Source: Klebsormidium nitens (Eukaryota > Streptophyta > Klebsormidiophyceae > Klebsormidiales > Klebsormidiaceae). From it: 64,000 nucleotides of DNA. The notes beneath the pieces are model-generated. The model was not told the DNA's origin, ran no database searches, and worked only from the letters and a program-made list of their open reading frames with translations. A program made the translations under genes and the position numbers. The stretch lies in contig DF237042.1 in NCBI GenBank assembly GCA_000708835.1, positions 124,001-188,000 of the forward strand, read 5' to 3'. Positions 49,095 through 60,900 of the stretch are shown piece after piece; positions within the stretch are counted from its first letter, which is position 1; the number at the start of each line of letters is the position of its first letter.

Positions 49095-52000
49095 ATGAAT
49101 AGCCTCACTTCTTCCCAGGCAGAATTTCTTTTGTTTCAAAGGCGACATTGACCCATTCCTTAACTAACAATTGCAGGTCTTGCCATCATCCTTCCTGCAC
49201 GCCCGCTCGCAACCATTCCTCCCACCGCGGCCAAACCTGCCCTGCCTACAACAGGCCCCCTCCCAGCAACGCCTGCTGAATCACACCCCCCGGACACGTC
49301 AGATCAGAGCTCATGCGCCTGCGGGTGCAGCCGCAAGACCGGTCGCCCCAATTGACGCGGCAAAAGGAACGATTGAGGGTTTCAATGCGTGGCTTCAAAA
49401 GTCGCACTCGACTGAACTCACAAGATGGCTAGAGGTGAGGCAGCGAATCTTGGCCGCTTGGCCGCAAGTTTTGTGAGAGCTATGCCGGACCAAGCCCCCT
49501 ACAGTTCTTGCTTGGGGGACAGATTCAAGTAGGCTTCCCTTTCCAGGCTAATAGTTGTCTTTTTTAAACCTTGAGGCTCGTTGGAGCAGTCCAAAGAAGA
49601 CAACATGAGCCCTTACCTGGCTCTGCGCATAATTGGCAGACTGTCGAACACTTTCTTGCACAAACAGCTTCGCCCCGCCTCCGGTTCCCCCGTGTGTCCT
49701 GGTCCTAGGCTTCTTAGTCCATACTCTCTCAACACTGGCTATGCATCACCCTTCGATTGCTGCTTCAATTGTGTCTCGGTTCCTTTCTCATCTCTGTCCC
49801 ATCAAACCTTCATGGACTACCTTTTACCCCATTCACCCCGCACTTCCTATCTATGTCTCTGACTCAGACCGTTCGTCAAACAGAGGGCGGCTTTCCTTGT
49901 CGTAAGTATGAATCAAAAGGTACACCAGTCATACGCATTTTCAGTATGAAAGTACCCCGAACTTGTACATGGCCCCCTCTTCCTTCCCCTGCTTCCTTCC
50001 TGCCCTGGGAACACTAGTAACATCTGTCTGACATCATCGTGACCCTGCGATGCTCGCCTTTGGTTTGATATCGTGTAAGATCTGGCCCTTGCTGATGCGA
50101 TTAAGCAAGGCCCTCTCACAGGACCCTGATCGAACGCGGACCTCGAAAATCATGTACTTGCGTCAAACTTCAGGACCAATCCCTGGACTTTTGAAGCACT
50201 GCGCTGATGTCATCGTGTCCTCGGCAGGAACATCTGGACGTCCACCCTCCATCTCTCAACGTGACCCCGTTTTCAAGCACGGGCTTGTATCATAAGACCT
50301 AGACCTTTGACTTCCTATCTTGATGTCATCCGTCCCCCGCAGCCGCGCAACATTGTGCTTCCAATGTCTCCACATTGTTGGAAGCCCCTGCCACTGCATT
50401 TCGCCAGTGACAAGCTACTCTTTACAGGAAGAGTGCTTGCAATACACGTCGTTGTCTCCCATCCTAAACTTTCTCGTCGTTTAGGAACCTGTGTTTCCGT
50501 ACTGACGTCATTCCGACCGCGGGGCGCTCGGTGTCGAGCTGCCTGGCCTTTTCGCTTGGCTTTCCCAGCCTCTGCACAAGAAGTCCAATCACTCAGAACT
50601 TTCAATCGGAAAATGCAAAAATCCGCGTGCTGACGTCAGCCGTCCCCCGCAGGCGCGCGGCATCGTCCTGCCCGACTTCTTCGCGTGGCTCCCTCAGCCG
50701 CTGCACAACAGACTACATCACATCGAGGACGAGCTCGGCATCTTCACGCAGGAGATAATCCTCGCGCTCCTAGTTCTCCTCTTCATCCGGGAGCTCAAAA
50801 ACGTGCTGTACTTTTTCCACGACAAGTGGTACAACGTGCTGCACAAGAAGCAGACGGACGTGTACATGACGCACAAGAGGAAAACGTTCGAGCACACCGT
50901 GTTCGGCGCGCTCGAGGGCCCTCTCAGCGCCGCGACGTTCCTGCTCTGGGCGTCCCACGTGTGAGCGCCACGTGGCCTTAACTCGCCATTTCTACTGGGT
51001 ACCAGCATTCCGGGAGGCCGACTCAAATCCCTTCACCTGGATCCTTGGCGTGTCTACATTTCTGCGAGTCGACTGCCTTTCGCCTCAGGCTGATAGTGAA
51101 CCTTCAGCCGCTCACCACTTGACCTCGAAAATCTCCAGGCAAGCATCTGGATCAAAGAATGGTCTCCACGTCCTTATACGAAGGAATATTCAATTGTCGT
51201 GAAGTTTCCAATTTCGGCTCAATCACAGTCCTGGAATCCGCGAAGAGGGCGGGGTTTTTGCCCTGCTTAGTGTCTTCGACAAGTACTGAGGTTTTAGCCC
51301 AGGTTTGAAGGCTCGGGGCTTGAAGAATCCGCGGTCACCATATTCATTTGGTTTAGACTTTGAGGGCTTCGAAAGATAGCGGTCTTGTGTCCGACTAGGG
51401 TACTGACTTTTATCGTTCTCGACCAACAGGCGGTCATATTTACTCGAACCCAACCTGTTCTTAAGCTCTGCAAAAACGCTTGTTGTTCCCCATATACCGA
51501 CTTTTGGCCACGGTGTCGAAAGCAATCTCCTTGGATCATGAAAGGAACCGCTGACCAAGGCGCGCGACCCCAGCAGTGGTCTTGGCTGGGTTAAACTTTT
51601 CCTTCCAAATTCCCTTGCTCTTCAATCTTCCTCTCAGAGATTGACCGAAGTGTTTCTTTCTTGGCTCGTTGATTCTGAGCTGACAAAGTATTTGTTTCTC
51701 CGTCTGCAGATACACCGTCATTGCCCCTCTTCTCCACATCAAGTTCTCGACCAAGGCGATCGCAGTCTACCGTGAGGTCAGCATCATCGGGGTGCTGACG
51801 TGGTTCGCCCTCAACTGGAAGAACAACATCATCGGCGAACTCAAAGCGCGCTCCTCCGAACAGGTGGGACCGCTGGTTGAAGATCGCGGAATGGACAAGA
51901 CCGTTGGGGACTTTTTTCATGATTGTGGTACTTTCAGCAGCAGGATAGGCTAGGTTTTCTCCCGCTTTGTGAGTTTCATAATGTCCGGACGTGTCTTCTT

Positions 52001-55000
52001 GCCAATCTTTGGATTCGAAGTCGACGTCTTGAGTTCGTTCATTGTGCGTAGTTTTGGATTTTCTTGTTTCGACGGTGACGGCTGCACTGCACACACCCAG
52101 TTGCCATCACGCACAGGTAAAAGGAGTCGCGAACAAGCATCCAACGTACCAGTTTGCAGCAGTCGAGGTCTTCGCTCTATCCTAAGGCTCCGAAAGGTGA
52201 CTTGTGCCATTGCCGGTGCTTGAACCGCTTTAGTTCCTCTTCCCTGGGGAGCGTCCGTTTGACGGAAAATACAAAACAGAAAGACTTCTGCGTGTCTTGT
52301 CGCTCTTTCTGTGCTGAGAGGCTTTCCAAATAGGACACGATCCCCAAAGAGTTTCGCCTTCTATTTTTCATTCTTCCAGATTTCGGCAAGAAGAAAACCC
52401 CCAGCTTTAAGCATGTGTTCATGATGAGTTGAGACTTTGTGTCAATCGAGAAGTATTTGGGTTTCCAGCATTTTTGTCTGTGGTCCAAGTACACCCAGAC
52501 CTGCTCTTATATCAAACTGTGTGCTTCGCCTCCAAGATCCCGCCGGGATTTCCCCCCTGGCTCGGAGGACCGCGAACGAGTTCCCGCACTTTCGGCCGAC
52601 ACGAATTTGATTCTCTCCACGAAGTTAAAACCTCAAATCTCTTCTTGCAGAGCACAAAAGCGTTGCTCGGCGAGGACCGCAGCCAAGTTCTCACTCTTTT
52701 GGTCGCCGCAAAATTGATTCTTTCCAAGATGTGAAAGCCTTTAGACCCTTCTTGCAGAGCACGAAGGCCCAGCTCGGCGCGCTGGACAAGCTGGCCACGA
52801 TCTTGATCGTTAGTTTCGGGATCATGGTAACCGGCGAAATTGCGGGATATGCTTTCAAGTCAATCCTGGCCCTCGGGGGAGTGTCGGGTGAGTCTACGTG
52901 TTCTGCTCTTTTTCTCAACCGTCGGTTAGAAATGCGAGAAGACAGCTGAGCAGTTTTGTCAAAATGTACAGCTGTGCATCACCCGTGGAAAATGTGTAGG
53001 GTCGTTCGCACCGTTCCGCTCTTCCGCTTCGGCTCGGCTTTGGCTTTTCGCTTCGGGACGCTGACAGCTCATGGTCACTCCAGCGTGCCGGAATGAGGGC
53101 CAATAAGTGTCAATGGCACTTCGCATCGGTTGCAGAGCTTGACTTACCGTGAAAGTTGCTGTCGAGCGCGCACGTATTTGCCAAAGCAGTTTCAAATCAT
53201 AGGCTCCGCAGCCGCCGTGCTTAAGCATGCTAGTGAAAGAACAAAAGATCGCATGGCGTCAGCATGACGTGGGTCCTCTCGGTGCAGGTATCGCAATCAG
53301 TCTGGCCGCGCGCGACGTGGTAAGTAACATGTTCGGGGGTACGATGCTGTACCTCACGCGGCCGTTTGCGCAAGGCGACACCATCAAGGTACGTGCGCAT
53401 TCACACCATCACAGTACGTGCACATTCACACCCCAGCTCTCCAGCTGGAACGTCAGTCCACTTGGCATTCGTCCGAGTTCCTCACTTCGCCTCGCTTTTC
53501 CCCGATTTGAGGTGGTCGTTTTCCTGCTGTTTCACGGATTTTGAGATTGACAATGTGCTCGAGTTCCGAGCTGTAGAGACTAGGCGTTGGGTAAGAAGAA
53601 CCAGCTCTGCAGAAGTAGGAGAAGATCCTCGTCCGACAAGAGATCTTCTTTCAAGGAAGGATTGGGACGCTGATGTTCGCTTCGGTGGCTGCATAGTGCT
53701 TCAGTGTCGTTGGGACGTTGCATTGCGGTTGCAATTCTGTGTTTCTTTTCACTGCCAGAGCCTTGTTTCTGCACCCAATGACGTGGCACCGAGTCTTTCA
53801 AGCGTCTCCTGACGTCAGCTGACGCGTGCTGACGTCACCCTGGCAGGCGGGCAACGTAAACGGCCAGGTGGTGGATATTGGCTTCTACTCGACCAAGGTC
53901 ATGACCCCAGACAAGCAGCCCACGTACGTGCCCAACGCCTACTTCACAAATCAGGTGAGCAGAGTATGCCAAGCAGATCTCAGAATTGCGCAATGGCCAG
54001 ACTCGTGTTGCACTCTTTCGATGTCGTCTAACAACATCCAACGATAGGTACCGTACTCATCAGCAAATAAATAATCATTTGGCCTGCCGAATGTGTCAGA
54101 AATATATTGCAGGCGGTAATGGATCGATAACGGTATGTTTTAGCAGGTAACATTGGGTCTGGCGAACTCCTAAAACGTTTTTGAATGATTTTTTAGTCGT
54201 CGAATCTGACGAAATTAGTCGCTGGTACGGTATGCAAGGTTGAGCTAGGAGCAGCCCAGTTGCTCAGAACAGGGTACCGCAACCGCACAGGGCACAACCT
54301 TGGATAGCACCGAGTTTGGTGTGTCCATCTTACAACGTCGAAAGGTATCCGGTGGCAGCAAGGCTTCGTGATGCCTCTCTGCCGTTCCAAACTTCTGCGC
54401 TCCGCCTAGTGAAGCTTTTTCTGTTAGAATTTAGGTTTGTGCTTTACATCTGGTGTTTGGGGCTAGACGCCGCAGTCGGATCTGCCCCGCCTTTTTGCAA
54501 TTGGTATCCGCAAACCTGGCGCTGAGACGGAGGAGCGAACTCTGTTTCTTTCTTTTGTGGAACTGCAATGTTGTCTTATAGCACATTCACAATCGCACGT
54601 TCACATTCCTTCGCTGGATGTATAGGTTTCTCTTGCCATCGCCTTCCCCCAGGCCACGCTAGCTTCATCGAGGCACTCAAAGGGCTCCGACTACCCGGTT
54701 CTTCTTCGTGATTCAATGCCAACTCTTTCTTTCTGGCTGATAAGCGAGCGCCCGACCGACAACTTGGGGAGTTCCGTGTCGAACGCCGCTCTCAACAAAC
54801 TATACCAGGACACTTAAAACCGGCATAGAGACTCCAAACTTTTCGCGGTTTCTCTCCGACAGGTAATCACAAATTACTCCCGGGCCACAAACCGGGTGCT
54901 CAACGCTGTGTTCACACTGCGGCACCAGGACCTGGTTAAGGTTGACCACATCGTTGACCAGATTCGGGACCTGCTGAGCTCCCACCAGTCGATCGACCTC

Positions 55001-55671
55001 CAGTCGTCGGTTAACGTCAACCTGGTTAACGTAACCCCGTACAACCTGGAGATCCAAATCAACGCTGTGACCAGGCCGAACATTGTGAGTGGCCTCTGTC
55101 ACCCTTTTTGCTGTTAGTAGATTGTTCGAATACGAGGGCAGAAATTTGACCATATCCGCGCTCTCTTGCAGGGGGTTCGAGGGATTGCCCGAACCTCTTG
55201 TTAGCGTTCTGATAGCCTCAGTTGCATGGGCAATCACGTCCAGTATCTCAGGTCGCGTCAGTAGCGCCAAGACTGAGATCGGCTGTGTTGGACTGAGCTT
55301 GATCATTCTCCCTAGATGCTCGACGTCAGAAGGGTTGTTTCTAAATCTCAAAGAACGTCATGGTCAGAATCGAAGGTCAGAAAGAATTCTTGTCCCGAAG
55401 TATCTTTTCCTTGAACTGCAAACCCGGTGTCTGTTTCGCAAAGCATAAAATGATATAGCGTTACCCCGCAACGGACTGCCTGCCTCGTCCTGTTTGCCTT
55501 CTGCTCGTGCGTAACGCTCATTTTCGACCTTCTGAGCAGGGCGGCGGCGAATTCAACAGAGCCAAGCACGACATATTCATCCGGATTGCCCAAATCATCG
55601 ACCAGGCGGGAGCGAGGCTTAGCCCATACCCGGATCAACCTTACCCGCCGATCCCTATCCCCGCAAAATAG
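49095..55671 (+). CDS. MscS-like mechanosensitive ion channel B (MSL2/3-like), plastid-targeted
   Basis: Exons: 49177-49434, 50653-50960, 51710-51863, 52758-52887, 53288-53388, 53847-53954, 54863-55084, 55540-55671, giving 470 aa in consistent phase. The start codon is not in the 49177 exon; the nearest in-phase candidate is 49095-49118 (MNSLTSSQ), which would need a GC donor. The N-terminus is basic and Ser/Pro-rich (transit-peptide-like, LPPRPNLPCLQQ...). Membrane segments follow (IILALLVLLFIREL, ATFLLWASHV, AVYREVSIIGVLTWFAL, ATILIVSFGIMVTGEIAGYAF). Next come the pore helix GVSGIAISLAARDVVSNMFG, TRPFAQGDTIK, NGQVVDIGFYSTKV and YVPNAYFTNQ. Seven segments parallel channel A but the two are divergent in sequence. 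The C-terminus is longer in B, ending in a Pro-rich tail. A tension-gated osmotic safety valve in plastid membranes is the family role. Confidence 0.88.
52590..52790 (+). repeat. Duplicated exon 4 acceptor region of MscS-like B (decoy exon)
   Basis: About 112 bp repeated twice. Each copy has ttgattctYtcc, a pyrimidine-rich stretch, cttcttgcag, then AGCAC(A/G)AA(A/G)GC...CTCGGCG. The second copy (AG at 52756-52757) is the real exon. The first (AG near 52650) is a pre-exon relic that loses similarity after about 35 bases. Confidence 0.85.
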
Positions 55672-57977
55672 AAAGCTGTGCTGACCCATAAGCTTGTGTT
55701 GTTGATATAACAGATGGGCTGCTATCAGTCTTAATCGTGCTTGCTTAGAGTACATACTATTTGATGGCTTGGAAAGGGCTGACTGGCAAGAAGCTGCCAC
55801 TCTGACGCTTTGCTTTTGGTGTACATAGGGTGTCAGTCCTGATGAAACGGGCACTAGGCCGGACAATGGCAGCGCAAACCTTGATGTCGGTAACTCTCAG
55901 GTCTAATTGGCCGAAATGTCCAGACGTGGATACTTGTGGGTATATTCGAGGTGGATCCGCCCCCTTTTGGGTGATCTCTAGGTTATCTTTCCGTCATCAA
56001 CCCATGTCCGTGTGCAAACATGGGCCGGCGTGCAGCGTACGTCATATGCTGTCACGCCTCCGACTATGATACATTGGTAATTCGCGTTTTGTCAATTCGG
56101 AACTGAAAAGGCCAAAGAGTTGAGCTTCGGATGTCAACGCGTAAATCCAAATCTTTCGTCATCTTAGTGAGATGATCATGCAACTCAGAATCCAGATTCC
56201 GCGACAAGACTCAGATGTCTTAAAGCTATAGCGGGTCACTAGTGCGCGGATTGGATGGTTGCTGGGTTTGCCTAATTCCCACCGTTTGATACACGGGTCC
56301 GGCCAACTCTTATCGATGAAAACAGAGGTGTTGCCTGAACTGCAGGCGGCCGCACCGCATGCGACGCTGGAAATTGACCAAAACGGCACTCGAGTCCTTT
56401 CAGTTAACCCTTCATAACCGTCCAATCAGTACACAAATGCGCATAACTCATCATACATGCACAGTCACTGCACATGCGTATGATAGCATGCTAGCTCATG
56501 CAGCCGTGGGAACGCTTGTACGTGCCGCCATGTGCGATATCTACTATCTAGCACTGCACATGTGGAGTCGCTCTCGATCGTCAACAATTTTATTTATACT
56601 GAGTATTTCCGGGCATGTTTAAGATCGATCGGTCTGATTTAAATGATTCGCTTGCAGCATGTCATGGTCGATCGATCCAAACGCGTCGGATCATCCCTCT
56701 ATAATCTGAGAGCTACATATAACCGTGTTCAATGATGGCCTGATGACTTCATTGTAAGTGTCGCGGCTGTCATGTAAAGTCAAGCTTTTAACATGCGCGG
56801 CGCCGCCAGCTGCTAGGGCCTGACCTAAGGCGCGGCACGGGGCCTACCGGAAGTCAGCTCGCCCTAGATCAATTGGCCACAAGCCCGCGCTCCAACCTTC
56901 TAATTGCACTAACGACCAGGTCTTCGAATAGCAGCACAACATCTCCCACAAATCAGCTGGTAGTTTGTTGAATGGACAAACCCGAGATTCCGCATGCAAG
57001 GTTCAGACTCGCGCAAGACTCAACGCCGCATGAGTCGAACGTATGCCAATTCCTTCGGCCTGCGTTTATGCAGGCTGATTCATTTTGATAACTATAGTCA
57101 ATCAAGAATCCGGTCTCTCCTTTAACTGACCCAAATCCTTTCACAAACTTGAAAGTACCCTTACATTGTGGGCATTGTCACTATATTGTCTGGTCACAAA
57201 CCCGACTGCCTAAGTTGACGTCCTAGAGGTAAATTATACTTTCGACCACTTTGGTCTGACCACACGTCCTTTACCCGCAAGCCCTCCTCATCATGGACTC
57301 TCCATATTGTCAGTCTTAGGCCTTCGTAAGTGGAATCGTCGTTAAGTCGAGCTTCCCAGGCCATTTACTTTATTTTCATCTAGTCCGAAAGGGAAGGTTC
57401 TGGGCAAAAGCTGAATATCTAACAACTAAACAAGTACCGAGGCTGAAACAATCATTGCCTACTAATCGTTTGTACTTTCAAATTGATGTCCCAGCCTCAT
57501 CGTTCGGCTGTGTCGCACACTTTGACTTCTCCCAAGAGTTTATATTGAGACTAGTACGAACCGGCCTCTTAAGATGTCCTTCGTTTCTCGTCTTGCCAGT
57601 TCTACACCATCTAACAAACTTGACGCAACAACAAACCAATGCAAGTTCGAGAGCCCTAGTAATCTAAAGCCACCGAGGCCCTTGACCCACCTCCGAGTTG
57701 ACAAGCAATCAACTAGACAAACAATAGAGTTCGTGACTGCACAATACGAAAAAGACGACTATCTTGTGCTGGTTTTGAAACCTGCACTCCGAAAGCGACG
57801 AGAGTCTACATGCAGAAACCCGGCAACTCGTAACCCGCATCTACCCGCAAGGCACAAGCACCGAGCTGGTGGTTGATCGTTAACCCGGGTGATATTTCCA
57901 AACAAGTTCTGCTAATCCCATGAGAATCACTAGAAGTCCGTGGTCCCCGGCCACAAGTCCTGCTCCCGCTGAACCCG
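55672..57977. other. Intergenic spacer between convergent MscS-like B and the Ig-like/multi-pass gene
   Basis: 2306 bp. About 56330-56960 is palindrome-rich (GCGGCCGC, GATCGATCGG, TCGATCGATC, GCGGCGCCGCC, GCTAGC, TGCATG). Open frames such as 57455-57667 and 57574-57876 (+) show no known domain. No gene supported. Confidence 0.5.
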
Positions 57978-60900
57978 CTAGAAGTGCACCGGGAGCGCCG
58001 TCGCCTTGCCTCGGAACCAAGCCACGGCCTTCAGCGTCAACGAGACGAGCCTGCAGCGGAAAGGCGTCGTCAAACCCGCTCTCAACCAAGAACGCTTTTC
58101 CTCGTATCAACTTCTCTTGGGAAAGAAGATTGTAACTCCTTGCACTGACTGCGGGCCTTATAGTGTAGGACCATATTCCTTCAAGGTATTGACTTGTCAG
58201 CAGACACTAACGAAGTCGCTTACGAGACAGCATCCCCAACAAAAAGCGCGCGCTTGCGCGCGCTCACGAAGTCTTTCCCTAGTTCTTTGCACGATTTCAC
58301 TTCTGAGTTCTGCTTTAAAGTTTTCTGGGGTTTGAGGGTTTGCGGTTTTGCGCGCGCGCTCACGTGTTGACGACGTTGCTGAAGACCGCGAGCAGCTGGA
58401 GCGCGATCATGGTGTAGCCGAGCGCCTCCTCGTTCTTGCGCAGCCGGCCCTCGGGGCTGACGTCCTGCTTGATGACGAGAGCGAACGCGAGCGTGACGAC
58501 AGCCAGCTCGCACACGCAGCTGAACAGCTCCGCCAGCTGGAGGGTGGCCACCACGAACGGCTGGACGAGGAAGACGATATGGGTTAACATCTGGGTTAGC
58601 ACTTGGTTTAGCTGGATCACAAACGGTTGGACGACCAAGACAATTTGGGTTAGCATCTGGGTCGACGTATTCGCGTAATGTGACGTGGCGAGTTTCACTC
58701 AGTCCGCCTGCAAGTCTTATTGCAAGGTCGATTAGATGCTCACACGGAGACGACTCGCTTAGAATGTGAGGACTCGTTTAAAGAGTAGTCAGTAGCTTTC
58801 GTGGCGAAGTTTCGGGAATTTGGAGTCTGTTGCTTCCCCTTTTTCTTGGGTGCAATCCTATCTATAGGGAGAGCTAGCCTCCGGGATTAACTGGGACGTC
58901 ATTTGAAGGATTCGAGTTAGGGGCCGCGGAAAAACTCGTCAACTGAAGGCACGCACTGAAGCGCAAACCACCATAAACTTGCGACCGACATCACCTCCTG
59001 CACGATACTCGTTGCGGTCTGTGCAAGTTCATATCGGGGCTCTGACGTCACGAGAGTGGTTCGTGACGTCACCTTAAGGAGGAAAAGAACGATGACGAGC
59101 AGCGCCCGCATGGCGACGAGGAAGCAGAGCTGCCAGTAGGACGCGCGCACTCCGTACGTGGCGCCCAGCAGAGCGGCCTCGATGGCCTGGACACGTGGCG
59201 GTGCGACATTGGTCAGAAAAGAATCGTGCAAACGTACCGGCTGCTAGCAAGCCAGTATGCACTTACATCGTTTCGACAACTTTGGCAGCGACTGATTCTC
59301 AGGTCTTTATATATGGAAGTGGGCAAATGGATGGATTAGGGGCCAGGCTCGCATTAGTGAGACGTGTCGAAACACGGAGGTACATCATCTTTGGATGTGA
59401 ATATTGCATATATGACTGTTGCAAAAAGTAAAGGGCATTTCGAGCGTGGTCAGATTTCGCATCTCAGATCCTTGATAGACTTTCGCATTTCAGATCTTTG
59501 ACAGACTTCAGACTTCGTTTTCGCTAGCCTCGTCCCCTTTCTCGCTCACTCACCACGACGAGGAGGTACATCATCTTCCACCCGGGGCGCAGGTGCGCGC
59601 CCACGCCGACCTTCCCGACGCGGTGCACCGTGCGCGAGCTCTGGCTGCGGAGCAGCTTTGTCCCCGGCGCGGGAATTCCGGGCGCGGCCTCGAGCAGCTT
59701 CTTGGATGACTTGGGCTTGGTGTAATACGCGAACTCCATGTTCCCCAGCCTACGGCGAACCCGCACCACTTTACCGGGCGCCTCGTTGCTGACGTCACCG
59801 CGGGTGGGCGATTGGGGCTTGGCTTCTCCGAGCGCGGGCTCCTTCGCTTCTTCGATGTCGATAAACTTCGCTCCCGCGTCGTCGACAGATTTGGGGGTTC
59901 CCTCGAGAGGGGCTTCGGCGATCGGGGGGGATCCCCCGGTCAGCAGGCCCTCGGCGTCTTCCACCGGTCCGCCTTTGAAAGAGAGGCCGCTCGGGGCGCC
60001 CTTGCGGGATGTCGAAACGGAGAGGTGCGGAGCGATACTGAGCAGTTCGGACGGGCGGCCGCAGTAGTCGGAGAAGAAGAAGCCGTACTTCGCCAGGAAT
60101 AGGTCGCCGCTCTCGGAGTCCACCGGCTCCCAGGTGCCGCGGAAGGGGGCACGGAACCAGGCGGCGAGGCCCCCCCCCGCGCGGTGTTGCTCGGAGACGA
60201 AGGCGACCGACTTGCTCTGAACCGCGGAAGAAGTATGTCAGGATCGTTTAGGTAATGCTTTAGGATTGGGGCAAGTCCCAACTGCATGTATTCTGAACGT
60301 CGGCTTTGAAGTCCTCTCATCTCCTGGACACACAAACATAACGTTTCGATATGCCGTCTGCTTGATGCATGTTCAATTCTCAGTTTAGAACGCAGCCTAC
60401 ACATGGAGAAGCTACGTAGTACACGTTCAACGAACTCAATCTGCCATACACCCCCCAGCAGAGACGAGTGGTAGTGCCAAGCTGACTGAATCGTGAACTC
60501 TCAATCCAGCAATCGATCGGCGACGACTCTGAGAACGATGAGTTGGTTAAACAAACCGGGACTCAGCTTGCAACCATTATCAACCTGACACCAGTCCAGA
60601 ACCGGGTTTGAGTTACTAATTAGGTTAGCACTTACCATCATGACGTGGCGTGCCAGGATGGACAGCACGAAGAGGAAGAAGCCCAGGATCACCATCAGAA
60701 CCAGCAGGCCCAGAGTGATCCCCCAAGGGGAAGCGCCTGCGATAAGACACACACAACGCGCATAAGAAAGACAGATTTTCCTTTCAGCCTCGCGATTTGG
60801 AGCCTTTTTTTCTCCTTGAGACTTTCTTAGAGCGAATACGGTTTTGAGAATCGTTTCAGAACCTGGTCTACGCAGGTTCAGCAGCTACGGCAGAGAACCG

